A stretch of DNA of 64,000 nucleotides from Rhabditophanes sp. KR3021 (GCA_963281155.1 CAUJLY010000002.1:2418001-2482000); one strand, 5' to 3'; numbered from the stretch's first letter, positions 1 through 11,704 are shown. Numbers and translations: made by a program. The notes: a model not told the origin generated them from the sequence alone.

Positions 1-2642
1 TGGTGGTACTGGACAAATCCAGGCATGAACAATTGATGAAGAAGCAATCAAAAAAATAAGAAGTACATGAGAGTAGCCAATCATCGTGGCAATCTGAAAA
101 AGATTTGACTATTTAAAACTTATCACCAAATCAGCAAAAATGCAAATGAAATATTGAAAATGTAGGGCAAATGTTGGATAATGGAGGTGGAGAAAATAAA
201 AAGGAAGGATTATATTTGAAGGAAGAAAATTCGTTTTCGTGACATGCCAAGAGGTGTGTTGATAGAAAGTTATTTATACAGGGGAAATAAGAATGTGCCT
301 TTAACCAGATATCATTATTACAACGTTGCAGGTAATGAGAAGCAATAATATGCATCTCTATATAGTAAATAGTAGTTAGCTGATGTTTGCAAGTACGTTG
401 AGGAGTGTTATTATTGTCCCTTGATTCTTGAAAGCACGGAAAGGAAATGAGATATATTGTGAGGTTTAATAATCTTACAGAATATGGTTAATTTAAGGAA
501 GAGGGGCACTTTTATTATGAAATTAATCCTCAGAACCTGATTTCTTGGTCTTTGGAATAAGCCATATTATTTACTAGAAAATGAAAACAACTCCCTAATG
601 AAGCTATGTTTTCCTACAAATTTGTGCTTCATCAAATGATTAAACATAAAATTATATTCTATTAATTGGGGGTAACGAATTGAAATGAGCAAAAAGTGAA
701 TAAAGATTAATTAATGTTCTTTGAAAAATAGTAAACAATCAGGAAAAAACATGACGTCCCAACTTGATCGTTATAGATGCTTTAATCTTAACTTCTAAAA
801 TTTGTTTTGTTGAAAGTATAAAAATCCAAGTACAAACTCACATGCTACGTCAGTAAATTCTTTGGCATAATTTTTTGTACTCAAACTGCAAAATTAATTA
901 AAAAAATATGGTTTTTTAATGTTTAAAAATAGATTAAAAAATGCTTACGTCTTTTTACGCACTAACAAAGACTTTCAAACTTGCTTTGGCTTCTTCTGAT
1001 AATATTTTTTGACACAATGAGTAATAAAAAGTTTTTAAAATAAATCTAAAAAAATGTTCCTTCAAACTAAAAGCAAATATATTCAGATAAATGATCATCC
1101 AAACTACATTTATTTGAAGCATAGATGTTTGACTTATCTGAGAATATAAATGCATTATTAATTGTATTTTATTGATAAAAACAACTTTGTGGTAAATAAT
1201 GTTAATTAATATATAATCAACTTTCTCGGTATATCCAATTACTTATTCAAACAATTAAATTCTGCAAAAAAAGGACATTGTTTTTCATACGTGTACATTA
1301 GCAAACGTTCTTTGGCCAATAAAGAAGTGTACTTAAATAATGAAGTTGAATGAGAGATAGAAAAAGTATAATGCATAAGAAAGCGTCATATTTACAAAGT
1401 ACCTGTGCCATTTTTCTCAAAACACAAAGATTTTATTGAAATGTCGTCTTTATAGGAATAACAAATAATAATGGTTTTCAGGTATGTAGGGTGTTGGGTA
1501 CAGATGAGGTAAAAATTCATTATCCATATGTATGTGCATTTTCAAAAATTCTATTTAATTTATCTTATTGCCCTCAAATGTGTTTACTTAGCCGTTATAT
1601 TCATCATGACTACAATTGAAATGATTGCAAAAAGATAAGGATTTCTTAAAATTTTGCAATTCTTAAAGATGTGATAAAAATATGGATATACACGAAAATT
1701 AATAATATAGAATTTATCAAAAATATAGTAGAATATATGTAAAAATTACATATGATATTAAGTAACTTATATATTCAAATTAATGTATTAAAGGTTCGTG
1801 AATTTACATTTTAGGAAATGGGTTTCCATCTTCCAATTGTTACATTAACAAACTAAAGCATTGTATTAACAAGTTGGCCATTGGAGAAATCCAAGTATTG
1901 GAGATTGTATGCGCCTTTCGCCAGCAAATAGAACTCATTTCAAGATTCATGCAAAAACATTGTATGCCCGTGAATTGGTTTTCTACAATTGTTAATCAAG
2001 GAAATAAGTAATATATAAAGAACACGTCATTAAAACAAGATCACGCATTTTGTTTGTTACAATTCAAATTATTAGCCATTGACATGTCAGTTCAAATTTT
2101 TGCTATGTATCATTTAATGAAGCTGATGATGAATTAGAATTATGGCTACTCATATTTCTTTTTTTATACATATTTTATTGATATATATAGATGTCCTTTT
2201 GTATAAATAAACACCCTTAAAACTACTTGTAATCCCACGAATTTACAGAAGGTAAAGCCATACCTCATGCCTGGTAATAACATTTAGTAAACTGTGAAAT
2301 TAATCTGTTTAAAAGCAACGGTCATTGATTTATATATTAATCCACTTAGATAAGTATTTATATCCCATAAATGCATGATGCAGCAAATAAGCTTGTGACC
2401 TAGCAGCTTATAACGGCCACAATATGATTATTGAAAAACGACAGGTGCATACACAATTTGTGGAAGAGCTGTTTGTGGCATGTTATGTTTGAATCTCCCT
2501 TAAATGTCGTTTACTCCACTATCCCTGATGAAGATTGTTTATCTCATTCAGTAGTTACATTAAATATATCACGTTGCTATTATCTATAGTTAATTTAATA
2601 ACAGTCCATATTGTTTTATGTTACTTCAATCTTTCCTCAAAC
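1..2642. other. Gene-free AT-rich stretch
   Basis: I see no convincing coding exon, RNA gene or ordered repeat here. Open frames on both strands are short, low in complexity and mostly start at non-ATG codons. Homopolymer A/T runs dominate. The last few hundred bases may hold the promoter or an unrecognised first exon of the gene that starts near 2643. Confidence 0.6.
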
Positions 2643-4247
2643 ATGAATCCAGATAACAAAAGAGCAATGGAGGCTGCTATCAGGCAAAAACATATTCTCG
2701 AAAACTGTTTAAAATACAGCTCTACTTTATTTCAATTTTCAGAGACATCTAAAGAAAGTGCCAGAAATTGTAAGGGCTTGAAGTTGCGTGAAATCAAACA
2801 GCTTAACTCTGCTTACGATCGTCTCAGCTTTTTTTATTTGTCAGAAAATGTAAAAAATAATTCATTTAATTGCGCTTTTTTGGATACTGAATTTAATTCT
2901 GGAATTGCACTTAAGAAAACGTTAATGCTAATTCCTTTACAACACTGGCTCACAGTTTCTGAGCTTTGCATTCATATCACGTTTAGTACATTTAATTTGG
3001 CAGATCCACATTCTAAGCATACAGAATATTTAGAGTTTCTGGCATCTATTTTAATGTTATATCTTAGAAGAGCAGTTAACATTAAAACAATAAACTTCAG
3101 ATACAAATCCTTTTATCCGATTGAACGTATATTTAAAATAATACTTGCTGCCTTGAAAAGTGATAGCCTACAAAAGATAGCAATTTGTACGACGCCATCA
3201 AAAATGCTTCGAATAATTGCACAGAAGGCTAGATATTTTAATTCAATAGTATGTAGAAATTGTCCTAAAGTCACTTCTTTTTTCCTGCAGTGTACAGTTA
3301 ACGAAATCAACTTGATAAAAATTCACATGTTGGTTGAATATTTAACAAAGAAGAACTGCGGTATCTTCAAATTAAATGTATCTTTTGGTCGTTTGACTCC
3401 ATTGCGCAGTTACAACAGTTACTATGGAGCCACAAAATTACTTCCAGTCGTTCAAAATGTTGTTCCTATAATTAACGAAATCAAAGACGTGGAAATTATA
3501 ACCAAGGAACAGATAGCGTCTATCATCTTTCTATATTCGAAAGAACTCATTGAATTTTTGAGCAAAGTTGAAAGACGAAGTATGTATTCGTTAATTAAAC
3601 ATATAACATTCAGTCTTGATGGATTCCTGAGCGAATATAAAATATTGGAACTTATTGCAATCTTTAAGAAAATGCCAAATCTAATCGAATTTGGAATTGA
3701 TTGCCATAACACACATCCAACTAGGGAACTCTGTATGATGGCGGGGCAACTACTTTGTGGATTGCCGAATACTATTAAAAAATTGAAAGTTATGCGCTTT
3801 AGTTTTGACATTAATGGAATGATCAAAAAATTTGCCAAATTGTATCCAAACTTAAATTGTCTCAATCTAAGACCATCTCTTGAAACCACCTTTTCACTGG
3901 ATTTCAATAATTTTAAAGATCTTACCAAATTAAGCGTATTAATTGTTCCTTGTATTCAACAATATAATAATGAATTTCCAGAATCCTTAAAATTCTTACA
4001 TATTACATGTTATACCAAAATTGCAAATGAACTAAAATATGTCACTTATCAACAAAACAAAACCTCAATCTATCAATTAAACCTCGAAAAGCTATTTACA
4101 AATAGTCGTTGTAAATGCCATGTTCAAAGAAAAGGTATCAAAAATTTGTATGTTGATATTTTTGGAAAAGAATACACTACATATTATCATTGCACAGATA
4201 TTCTACTTATGCCTAAAATTGTAGAAGATTTGTCAAGTGGAATATAA
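2643..4247 (+). CDS. F-box/LRR-like protein, divergent
   Basis: Single-exon frame of 534 residues from the ATG at 2643. The frame stays open upstream to 2535, but the extra 36 residues are hydrophobic and look like non-coding or intron sequence, so I chose the inner ATG. The N-terminal 50 residues carry a weak F-box-like pattern (HILENCL...SETSKESARNC). The rest is leucine/isoleucine-rich with irregular repeats such as LKKLKVM and LNCLNLRPSL, resembling the leucine-rich-repeat tails of nematode F-box families. If that is right, it would be a substrate receptor in an SCF ubiquitin ligase. No motif is strong enough to be sure. It stands alone, with no close neighbour on the same strand. Confidence 0.4.
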   Translation: MNPDNKRAMEAAIRQKHILENCLKYSSTLFQFSETSKESARNCKGLKLREIKQLNSAYDRLSFFYLSENVKNNSFNCAFLDTEFNSGIALKKTLMLIPLQHWLTVSELCIHITFSTFNLADPHSKHTEYLEFLASILMLYLRRAVNIKTINFRYKSFYPIERIFKIILAALKSDSLQKIAICTTPSKMLRIIAQKARYFNSIVCRNCPKVTSFFLQCTVNEINLIKIHMLVEYLTKKNCGIFKLNVSFGRLTPLRSYNSYYGATKLLPVVQNVVPIINEIKDVEIITKEQIASIIFLYSKELIEFLSKVERRSMYSLIKHITFSLDGFLSEYKILELIAIFKKMPNLIEFGIDCHNTHPTRELCMMAGQLLCGLPNTIKKLKVMRFSFDINGMIKKFAKLYPNLNCLNLRPSLETTFSLDFNNFKDLTKLSVLIVPCIQQYNNEFPESLKFLHITCYTKIANELKYVTYQQNKTSIYQLNLEKLFTNSRCKCHVQRKGIKNLYVDIFGKEYTTYYHCTDILLMPKIVEDLSSGI

Positions 4248-4705
4248 CATTGTCACGTCATTAAATTGACTTTTATATAATGTTGCCATTCGATTGACTT
4301 TTATTTGATATTGTCATGTCATTCAATTTATATTTTATAATATTGTCATGTAATTAAATCAATGATCGAAAAACTCCACTCGTTTCGATTGTTTGTGGTC
4401 TAAGAATCATAATACATAATGCTACCTCAGGCACGTCCTATTTTAGATCTTTTCCTAAAGCTTGAAACTAACCTCGTGTTAATTCTGGAAAAACGATAGA
4501 AAGAAGGAAAATATTACATACTTATTTTTCTTAAACTAATTTAATTTATGTACTTATCACACAATACTCTCAAAACAAATAATTCACTTCATATATTACT
4601 AAATAAAGTTCTTTAATTTACCTTTCTTGTTTTAATTAATTTGCATGTTATTTTAGCAACTTTTATTCAAAATATGCAAGCATTGAAAAATATTGTAAAT
4701 ACAAA
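4248..4705. other. Intergenic region, convergent 3' ends
   Basis: Gap between two convergent genes. It contains a degenerate repeated phrase near 4248-4345 (variants of CATTCGATTGACTTTTATTTGATATTG with TTGTCATGTCATT, about three copies of roughly 40 bp). AATAAA-like signals are present. No gene is seen. Confidence 0.5.
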
Positions 4706-6338
4706 TTAACGAGCCAATTCCCATCCTCCAAAACCTTCCTCAAGATCAGCCGCAATTTGAATTAGCAGACCATCTGAGTTTGGAGAACCAATAATTTGAA
4801 CACCAAGAGGCATTCCAGCTGGATTTAGGAGACTTTTATTTAATCCCATCGGACATTGAACTACTGGAAGACCAACAGCATTCCACAGCGCAGTGTAAGC
4901 AAAGTTAAAAGGAGTAGCTATAGGCTGATTGTGAAATGGAGCAACGGTTGGGAATGATGGGAAAATTAAAATTCCATCTTCTCCCAACAAATTAATTATT
5001 TCCTTTTTCAATTGGTCTCTCTGGGTAAACAGCTTTTGCTTATTTGGCTCGCTGATTGTTTCGACATTATCCAAGAAAGCTGTCATCAGTGCTGGTAAAG
5101 TATAAACAGATTTCCCCATAAATCCTTTCATTATTTCCTGAGCAATGTTTAAGGTTCCTACTCCTCCAGTTAAAATTTTATCAAATTTGTCGGATCCCTT
5201 AACTTCCATGCTTGAGAAGAAATGTTCAGCTGCACGATGAGCAGTTGGGAAGTCTACTTGATAAGTCATAATGTCGTACTTCTTTTCAAAGTATTTCACC
5301 GCTTTGCGTAATGTTTCAGCCATATTATCGTCTAAGGACTCAATTGCTGGGTTTTTTAACCCGACCATGTAAAATATCTTTGTTTTTCTGATGTTAATTG
5401 GGATGTCTAGTTTTAGGTTTGCACTTTCTGGTCCAGCTAAAACTGATAACATTAATGGAAGATCCGTTGCATAACGACACATTGGACCAATGGTAAACAT
5501 TTCAGTTCTAAACCCAACTGCTTCTGGAAAATGCCCATCAGAAGGAACGACTCCAATTGTTGGCTTCATCCCAAATACACCTTAAAAATAACTAGAAACC
5601 AGAACAATGTAAAAACATACCATTAAAGAAGGCAGGCATTCTGATTGAACCGCCAATGTCGCTGCCTAATCCAATTAAACTTCCAGCCGCTCCTATTAAG
5701 GCTCCTTCACCTCCCGAAGAGCCTCCGCAAATTCTTCTACTATCATAACAATTGTTGGTTCTTCCATAGACTGTATTGACAGATTCCCACCACATCGCAC
5801 ACTCTGGAACATTCGTAACACACAATGGGATTGCTCCAGCTTCTTTCATTCTACTTACTACAAGAGCATCTTTTTCCATAACCATTCCTTTTCTATAATC
5901 CATTCCACAACACAAAATGGACCCTTTAACAGAAATAGAATCTTTCAAAGTAAAAGGAATTCCATACAATGGCTTAGTTGCAGCCAAATTTTTGTACTCA
6001 TCTGATTCAACATCCACACAATCAAGGTAATCATCACACTCTTGAGCCATTTTTCTTGCCTGTTCAAAAAGTGGAACCACAACTGCATTAATAATTGGGT
6101 TTACAGAGGCAATTCTCTCAATATAAGCTTCCACCAACTCTGAAGATGATAATCTTTTTTCTCTAATTTCAGCGGCAGCCTGAGTAGCTGAAATCAACAA
6201 CAAGGTGTTGTCTGCAGGTTTGGTAACATTTTCGAATTTCTTAAAATGATTGTAAATCCAGAAGGCCACATTTATAAATTGAAAATATAGTCCGAAGGCG
6301 AAATATATTAGCGGGGAGAATGTTCGGAGGAAACCCAT
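4706..6338 (-). CDS. faah: Fatty-acid amide hydrolase 2-like amidase
   Basis: Amidase-signature hydrolase, likely cleaving fatty-acid amides or N-acylethanolamines at an internal membrane. Exons 6338-5621 and 5580-4706 join across a 40 bp GT-AG intron with clean phase, giving about 530 residues. The start at 6338 (MGFLRT) directly follows a TTTTTAG acceptor; an in-frame ATG six codons upstream lies on the intron side. A membrane anchor covers residues about 8-30. The Ser-Ser-Lys triad of the family is visible: Lys132 in YGIPFTLKDS, Ser207 in GGSSGGE and Ser231 in GSDIGGS. The spacings of 75 and 24 residues equal those of mammalian FAAH (K142, S217, S241). Sequence style is closest to FAAH2; nematodes carry several paralogues, so I give no paralogue number. 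Confidence 0.9.
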
Positions 6339-7514
6339 TATTCTAAAAATGTACAAAACAGTTAATTATTGTCGCTAAAATTATATAAATTAATGGTGAT
6401 ACTATATTACATATAACGTGTTTAATTGTTGTCCACAAACAGGAAAGAAAATAGATAAAGAAATTATCTGTATTTTAAATTCACCCAAAACTCAATAAGA
6501 ATAAACTGACAATCCATGGAATAAAGCAAATAATGAAAAAACATAGGTAACCATGGCGTTCTAATAATAAATGCTGGTCTATTTGGTAAGTCTCGTATTG
6601 ATCTTAAGTGAAATAAAAAACCAACAACTCTTATGATGTGAACACGTCTACTTTCAATTTATACAAATACCATCAACAATACTACGCATTGTACTTTGAT
6701 GGAAACAAAAAATATAGTTTGAAGCTAATCAAATACCAGACTACTTTTGTCAATTTTTTTACTGTTAACTGATATGTCAAAACAACACAACGACTGAAAA
6801 TGATCTTGACCAGGGATGTATTAATTACCGATAAATTTCCAATCACTCATATCTCTTCTTACTCTTTTCTTGCCGACCATGTTTTACTAAGTCTGAATAA
6901 ACGTTTTGATTAACATTTTGATAAAGGTTTGACAAAAGTTTAACCCCAAGTTTAAACATTTTTGAAGTCAGTTCTTGTTTCTACTAATAACTGTGTCATT
7001 TAATATACAATTTTATCAGTAATCATTCCATAAATTGGATGTGCACTCCTTATAAATAATATATTTGATTTGATTACACCACAACTAATTTTGATTTGTT
7101 GTGCATACTTACTTATATAGAAGTGAAATTTGCGCTGCGCCGCCAGCAATTTGTAATGCATTAATTACTACTTACTTAAAATTAATACTACAACAAATTG
7201 ATTTTTCCACATCTTCAACATCATTAACTTGTATTTTTTGTTTTGATTTGCCTATTATTTCGAACCTAATAATTAGCCATTGTCTCGTGACAAGAAAGAG
7301 ACACTCAACCATATCAGGACATAAATATTAAAATATTGTTATAACTCTTAATCGGATCATAAATACTAACTAAAAAACTAACCACCTCCTCCCAAATGGG
7401 ATCGCCACCAATCTGTACGGAGCAAGTTAACAACGTTTCTTAGTTTATTTTTAATCTACATATTTGGAAGCAAAAGTCTTTTTTATTTCTTAATTTATTC
7501 ATTCACATTTACAT
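6339..7514. other. Intergenic region between divergent genes
   Basis: About 1.2 kb between the divergently transcribed amidase and the small membrane-protein gene. It presumably holds both promoters. An open frame at 7101-7331 begins at a non-ATG codon and shows no domain, so I leave it out. Confidence 0.5.
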
Positions 7515-8255
7515 ATGACGTTATTTTCAATTGTTGCAAGGCATCTACTGCCAATACTTATCCTGATCTCATTTACTTCTATTATTTTAACCACATCTCA
7601 ACAAAATAAGGCAAATACGCGAGTCTTTACCTATGGTATGCGAAGCAACAACCAAATAACTACTTCTCCCCCAGTTGGTAAAAGTGCCAATGTGACGGCA
7701 ATATTTGTTTCCCCTAATGGAACCATCATCAATCCTCGAAATTCTTCAAAACCGTTGTCAGCTACTTTCGGTATCAAAGCAATCAGTATCGACAATATCC
7801 AAATAAATGACAGGAATCGCCCATACAATCCTACCAAAGCTTATGAGGAAAAACCTACAAGTATAGGAGGTCATTTAAAAACGTTATGGATCATCTCAAT
7901 AGCTGCGGCCATTGCTCTAACGCTACTGTTCGTGTATCTAATATTATGTTTTATTAATTACAGAAGAAGACCCAAATTCGATAGAAGTGCTGTTGTTTCC
8001 TATAGAAAGCCGGATGAACTCGAACAATTATTTAGTGAAAGGAAAAGACGGTATCATGAAGATCAGCATCCTCAGTTGGTGAGGCAGCAACGTAAGCACA
8101 ATTAAATGCACACATTTATTAATTCAATTGTTTTAGATGTTCAAGAAAAGGCGCCCTCCCGAATCGAAAAGGAATTTATGTTGCTAAAGAAACCTTCCCT
8201 CCAAGTAGACGATACATTTCCTGCTAAAAAAATAATTCGAAAAGTATCACTATAA
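7515..8255 (+). CDS. Small single-pass membrane protein, unknown
   Basis: Two exons, 7515-8091 and 8137-8255, flank a 45 bp intron (GTAAGC...TTTTAG) and join in phase to 231 residues. A stop just inside the intron would otherwise end the protein at 196 residues. The N-terminus looks like a cleavable signal peptide (about 1-28, ending LTTSQQ). A low-complexity Asn/Thr/Ser-rich segment with possible N-glycosylation sites (NVT, NGT, NSS) follows. One transmembrane helix lies at about 119-141 (LWIISIAAAIALTLLFVYLI), then a basic cytoplasmic tail of about 90 residues. Type I topology at a cell surface or in the secretory pathway is likely. I do not recognise the family. Confidence 0.7.
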
Positions 8256-8771
8256 CAACATATTATATCCTTCTTCCGATGTATAAATACAAATTGGCTG
8301 GTTTATCTATTGTACATACAAGTGTGTATATGTGTGTTTCATCATCAACATGAATCAATTAATTACCTAACTAAATTTTAGTAGTACCATAAAACAACAA
8401 GAAGAACTATAGATGCAAAATATAACTTCATATCAATGCTGATTAAGATTGACTTATTATTTTTTTGATTTTCAATCTGATTATGGGTGATTAGGAGGAA
8501 GCTTTGTGGTTTATGGGCAAAATGTTGTTAACACCTGTTAAGGTCTGTGATAAGAGTCAGTTATCAAGTCCACAAATTAAAAAGATTAAATGGAAAGGGA
8601 TGATGTAGGACGGATTAATTTATAAATACCAAATATATTTATGACGATTTAAACGTTTTAAACAAAATAGAAGATGAAATAAATTATTTATTCACAAAAA
8701 GTTTAACAGATATCGAATTAATAATTAGTAGTTTTAAAAAGTAAGGTGGTGTTCAGACAATTGCAAATATG
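8256..8771. other. Intergenic region
   Basis: Gap between the small membrane-protein gene and the histone-fold fragment. It is AT-rich with a short TGTGTATATGTGTG microsatellite-like patch near 8322-8338. No gene is seen. Confidence 0.5.
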
Positions 8772-9056
8772 TTATAGCCCAATAACTTTGTACATTTCCT
8801 TTGAATTCCACTGAACAGTCATTCTCCAAAAGAGTTCTTCTGCTGACATGATCACCAGCCGTTGACTTATTTCATTGTTGATGCAACATATGTATTCCTT
8901 CGTCATCATTTGAAGCATGCCAAATGAGGGTCTTCCAATATTTAATCCAGGAATTTTAGATATCACTTTTTTTGCTACATTATCTTGGTTTGACCCAAAG
9001 CGATTGTTCAATAATGTCCTAGGATTTCAATCAAAGAATTGTGCAGTCGGATACAT
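8772..9056 (-). pseudogene. NF-YB/Dr1-like histone-fold fragment, interrupted
   Basis: An ATG at 9056 follows a TTTTTAG acceptor and opens MYPTAQFFD, then a TGA at 9027-9029 stops it. The same frame then continues for about 85 residues to a stop at 8772. That part (NVAKKVISKIPGL...EYICCINNEISQR...AEELFWRM) follows the hydrophobic spacing of the NF-YB/NC2-beta histone fold (NVARIMKKAIP...EFISFITSEAS...EDILFAM). Those proteins bind CCAAT or TATA promoters as dimers. Because of the stop and the loose match I treat it as a decayed copy. A real gene with an unseen upstream exon that enters after the stop is the alternative. Confidence 0.35.
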
Positions 9057-9293
9057 CTAAAAACAGATTGTTTCAAATGTTGATCTTTAAATTAACAGAA
9101 AGCTTACTATTTTGGAAGAAATTATGTATTTGGTTTGTTCTCACCGTCAACTAAACATTAATTGTTTTCAAAGGCATACTTACTTTTACACAAAAATCTT
9201 TTTAAGACAAAACGGAGTAAACAAAATTTAAAAAAGTTTGTAAACAATTTTTATTAACAGCTAAACTATGGTAACAATAACAAACAATGAAAA

Positions 9294-10466
9294 TTAGGGC
9301 TTTTTGGTTTTCTCTAAATAACTGGAAATGGTGTCTTCTAACCTTTCAAGAATATATAATTCATTTAAACTTGTAGTAAATTGATCAAGACCTTCATTTC
9401 CTTCCATGAAACCTTCCAAGTTACCAACAGTCTGACGAAGGCGATGGTCTGTGATGCGTCCATTTTGGAAGTTGAAAGTTCTGACCTTTTCCGCTCTTCC
9501 CTTGCTACCAACTTGTAATTTTCGGGCGCGTGTCGATTGATCAAGAACGGCATCTAGCTTACCCTGCATCAAAATACCAGCCAACCTTTTGTAGGCTATT
9601 TGAAGATTAAGATGTTGGAAACGCTCATCCATTACATGAACGGCAATTTTTGTCGGCAAGTGGGTTACTCGAACTGCAGAAGATCTCTTGTTCACATTCT
9701 GACCTCCTGGTCCAGATGCTCGCATTGCTTCCACCTTACAGTCCGAACTTTTAATGATAATCTCAGGATTTTCAGGTTCTGGTAAGACAGACAAACTAGC
9801 TGTACTAGTGTGCATTCTACTCTTATCAGTAAGTGGAATTCTTTGAACTCTATGAACACCCGCTTCGAATCGCAACCTTGAAAAACTCATCTCTCCACTG
9901 ACCAACACAACGGCTGCCCTTAAACTAGTTGAGGAAACGTCATCGAATTGAATAGGCGTCCATGTAAACCCCTTAAATTGGCAATACTTTTCATACATCT
10001 GATACAGCTCCATTGTAAACATCATTGCTTCACTACCACCTGCTCCACACGAAAATTCAATTTGGCAATTTTTAAGACAATCCACTTCAGACATTCGAAC
10101 TATTGAAAGTGCCAAAGCATTCATGACCTCGTTTAATCCTTCAGTCAAATCTTTTAATTCACTCTCCCCTATTTCCTTCATCTCCTGATCATCCTCATTT
10201 TGCTGGATCATCAGCTTAAGCTGGGTTATGTCATTTAATTTGCTCGAATAATCTCCATACTTGTCAACAACACCTTCATAATAGGAAATATCACTGGCGT
10301 CATGTTCATTTGCACACTCCCCTGACTTTATTTGTAAAAATGTTTCTTTCACACTTTTTAAGAAAGCATCTGTTTCTGGTTTGGTAAATATAGAAGAGTA
10401 GGCACTACTTGATCTAGTAAGGTATGTCACAGATGATCGAAGCGTCAACAAACCACACTTTAGCAT
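9294..10466 (-). CDS. mtrf1l: Mitochondrial peptide chain release factor 1
   Basis: Intronless class I release factor of 390 residues that frees the finished peptide from the mitochondrial ribosome at UAA/UAG codons. Residues 1-25 (MLKCGLLTLRSS...) suit a mitochondrial presequence. The peptidyl-transfer motif GGQ stands in RASGPGGQNVNKR. The family helices VHRVQR and RITDHR are intact. The codon-reading PxT motif appears as PLT in QRIPLTDKSRMHTS, but the loop to the conserved HTS is one residue shorter than in bacterial RF1 and mammalian mtRF1L. Invertebrate mitochondria read UGA as Trp, so a UAA/UAG-specific factor is what is needed. The start codon is the first ATG in frame. Confidence 0.93.
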   Translation of the reverse strand: MLKCGLLTLRSSVTYLTRSSSAYSSIFTKPETDAFLKSVKETFLQIKSGECANEHDASDISYYEGVVDKYGDYSSKLNDITQLKLMIQQNEDDQEMKEIGESELKDLTEGLNEVMNALALSIVRMSEVDCLKNCQIEFSCGAGGSEAMMFTMELYQMYEKYCQFKGFTWTPIQFDDVSSTSLRAAVVLVSGEMSFSRLRFEAGVHRVQRIPLTDKSRMHTSTASLSVLPEPENPEIIIKSSDCKVEAMRASGPGGQNVNKRSSAVRVTHLPTKIAVHVMDERFQHLNLQIAYKRLAGILMQGKLDAVLDQSTRARKLQVGSKGRAEKVRTFNFQNGRITDHRLRQTVGNLEGFMEGNEGLDQFTTSLNELYILERLEDTISSYLEKTKKP

Positions 10467-10850
10467 TGAAAGTCGAATAAAACTAGTAGCAACAAATGAT
10501 ATTAAATGATATTATTTTGCAATTTGCTTCTTGTTCAAACCAAACAACCATCTTCCAAAGGTTATCACGATAAGAGTATCTCAACAAAGGACAACCTTCA
10601 ACTTAAAGCTTCCTGCTATAGTTACTCACTTTTCAAGGAAGCATATTGAATATCTACAAAACTTCTTTATTTAATCAGAAAACAACTCACTTTATTACAA
10701 AAAAATGTTAAATACAAACTTTTTTATTTAAAAATCATAATTTTATGCTAATTCTCAAAAGTAATTCTAGATATATGAAACAAAAGAAGTTATTACAATA
10801 TGTATTTGTCTGTATATATAAAAAAAGATATCCATCCCCAAAAACATTCA
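10467..10850. other. Intergenic region, minus-strand spacer
   Basis: Spacer of 384 bp between the VMA21-like stop and the release-factor start, both on the minus strand. It is AT-rich with possible poly(A) signals of the VMA21-like gene. No exon is seen. Confidence 0.5.
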
Positions 10851-11484
10851 TTACTCAGATTTAAGTTCCTTTTTCCTGATTTCTGCTTGTTTTTCCTCGT
10901 TGTAAGCTTCCCGAATAAAGGCCAAAATTACCAAGTAGACTGTGGCTGCGGCACAGAGACCGGCATACATAGCAGCGGTGTCAGTATCATAACCATAATG
11001 ACCTGTAAACAAATATTAGTAAACAAAGGAATAACCAAAACATACCGATAAAGACGTAGTGATAGGTGAGGTACATAACTGAAAGGGGAACGACAAACAT
11101 AAGAACGGAGTAGTAGATTAAGTTGAGGATGGCAGTGTGCTTGGCATCTTTGCCATAATACTTATCGCTTTCACATTCCTCGATAGGGGCTTCTTCTTCG
11201 TCCTCGTATTCGTGTTCTTCCTCGGTATCGACTTCAGTTTCCTCTTCGTCATCGTCAGACTCGGCATTGGAGTCGGAAAGATGGCCAGACTTGTTAGATT
11301 TAGAAGATCTGTTAGATCTGTTAGACTTGTTAGACTTATTTGATCTGTTAGATTTAACAGACTTCTTGTCATCCTCGTCATCTTCGAAAGATTGTTTTTC
11401 ACCGCATTCTTTGGGATCAACGATCTCCACCTCGGAATCAGTCAAAGATTCTTCTCTAACGACAGGCTTTTCGATTTTAGACAT
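10851..11484 (-). CDS. vma-21: VMA21-like V-ATPase assembly factor
   Basis: Exons 11484-11046 and 11002-10851 join across a 43 bp intron to 196 residues. The C-terminal half is a VMA21 domain: two hydrophobic helices (about 120-144, YYSVLMFVVPLSVMYLTYHY, and about 155-178, AAMYAGLCAAATVYLVILAF) joined by a short loop, then a charged tail. VMA21 proteins sit in the ER membrane and guide assembly of the V0 sector of the proton pump. The first 110 residues are an unusual extension: acidic, then a run of Lys/Arg-Ser-Asn units, then Glu/Asp-rich. Human VMA21 is only about 100 residues and lacks this. An acceptor (TTTTTACAG) lies 16 bp before the ATG, fitting trans-splicing. Confidence 0.8.
11270..11360 (-). 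repeat. Ser-Asn-Lys/Arg coding repeat
   Basis: In-frame tandem of 9 bp units encoding KSN/RSN tripeptides (about eight units, some imperfect) inside the VMA21-like extension. On the plus strand it reads as repeats of TTAGATCTGT and TTAGACTTGT. It also creates open frames on the other strand that should not be taken as genes. Confidence 0.8.
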
Positions 11485-11704
11485 AGAAAATAAAAGGTCT
11501 GTAAAAATAAGATATTAGCAAAACATCTGGTTCTTAAATATAAAAAGTAAATTGCTCGAATTGGAAAAACCAGTATCAGAGAGAAAAGCGGGTATAGCTT
11601 AAAGAGAGACTTCTTTTTTAATAAAGAAAAATGATTAATTAAAAATGAGATAGACTGAAATTGGAATGAATTAAAAGGTAGCAAATAAATTAGTATAAAT
11701 TAAA

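Noticed and set aside
7101..7331. 76-codon frame upstream of the small membrane-protein gene
   Set aside because: Non-ATG start, low-complexity content, no domain or splice link to the next exon.
11118..11518. Several open frames on both strands over the VMA21-like exon
   Set aside because: They are reading shadows of the 9 bp KSN/RSN repeat and the acidic run; only the frame that splices into the VMA21 domain has a known fold.
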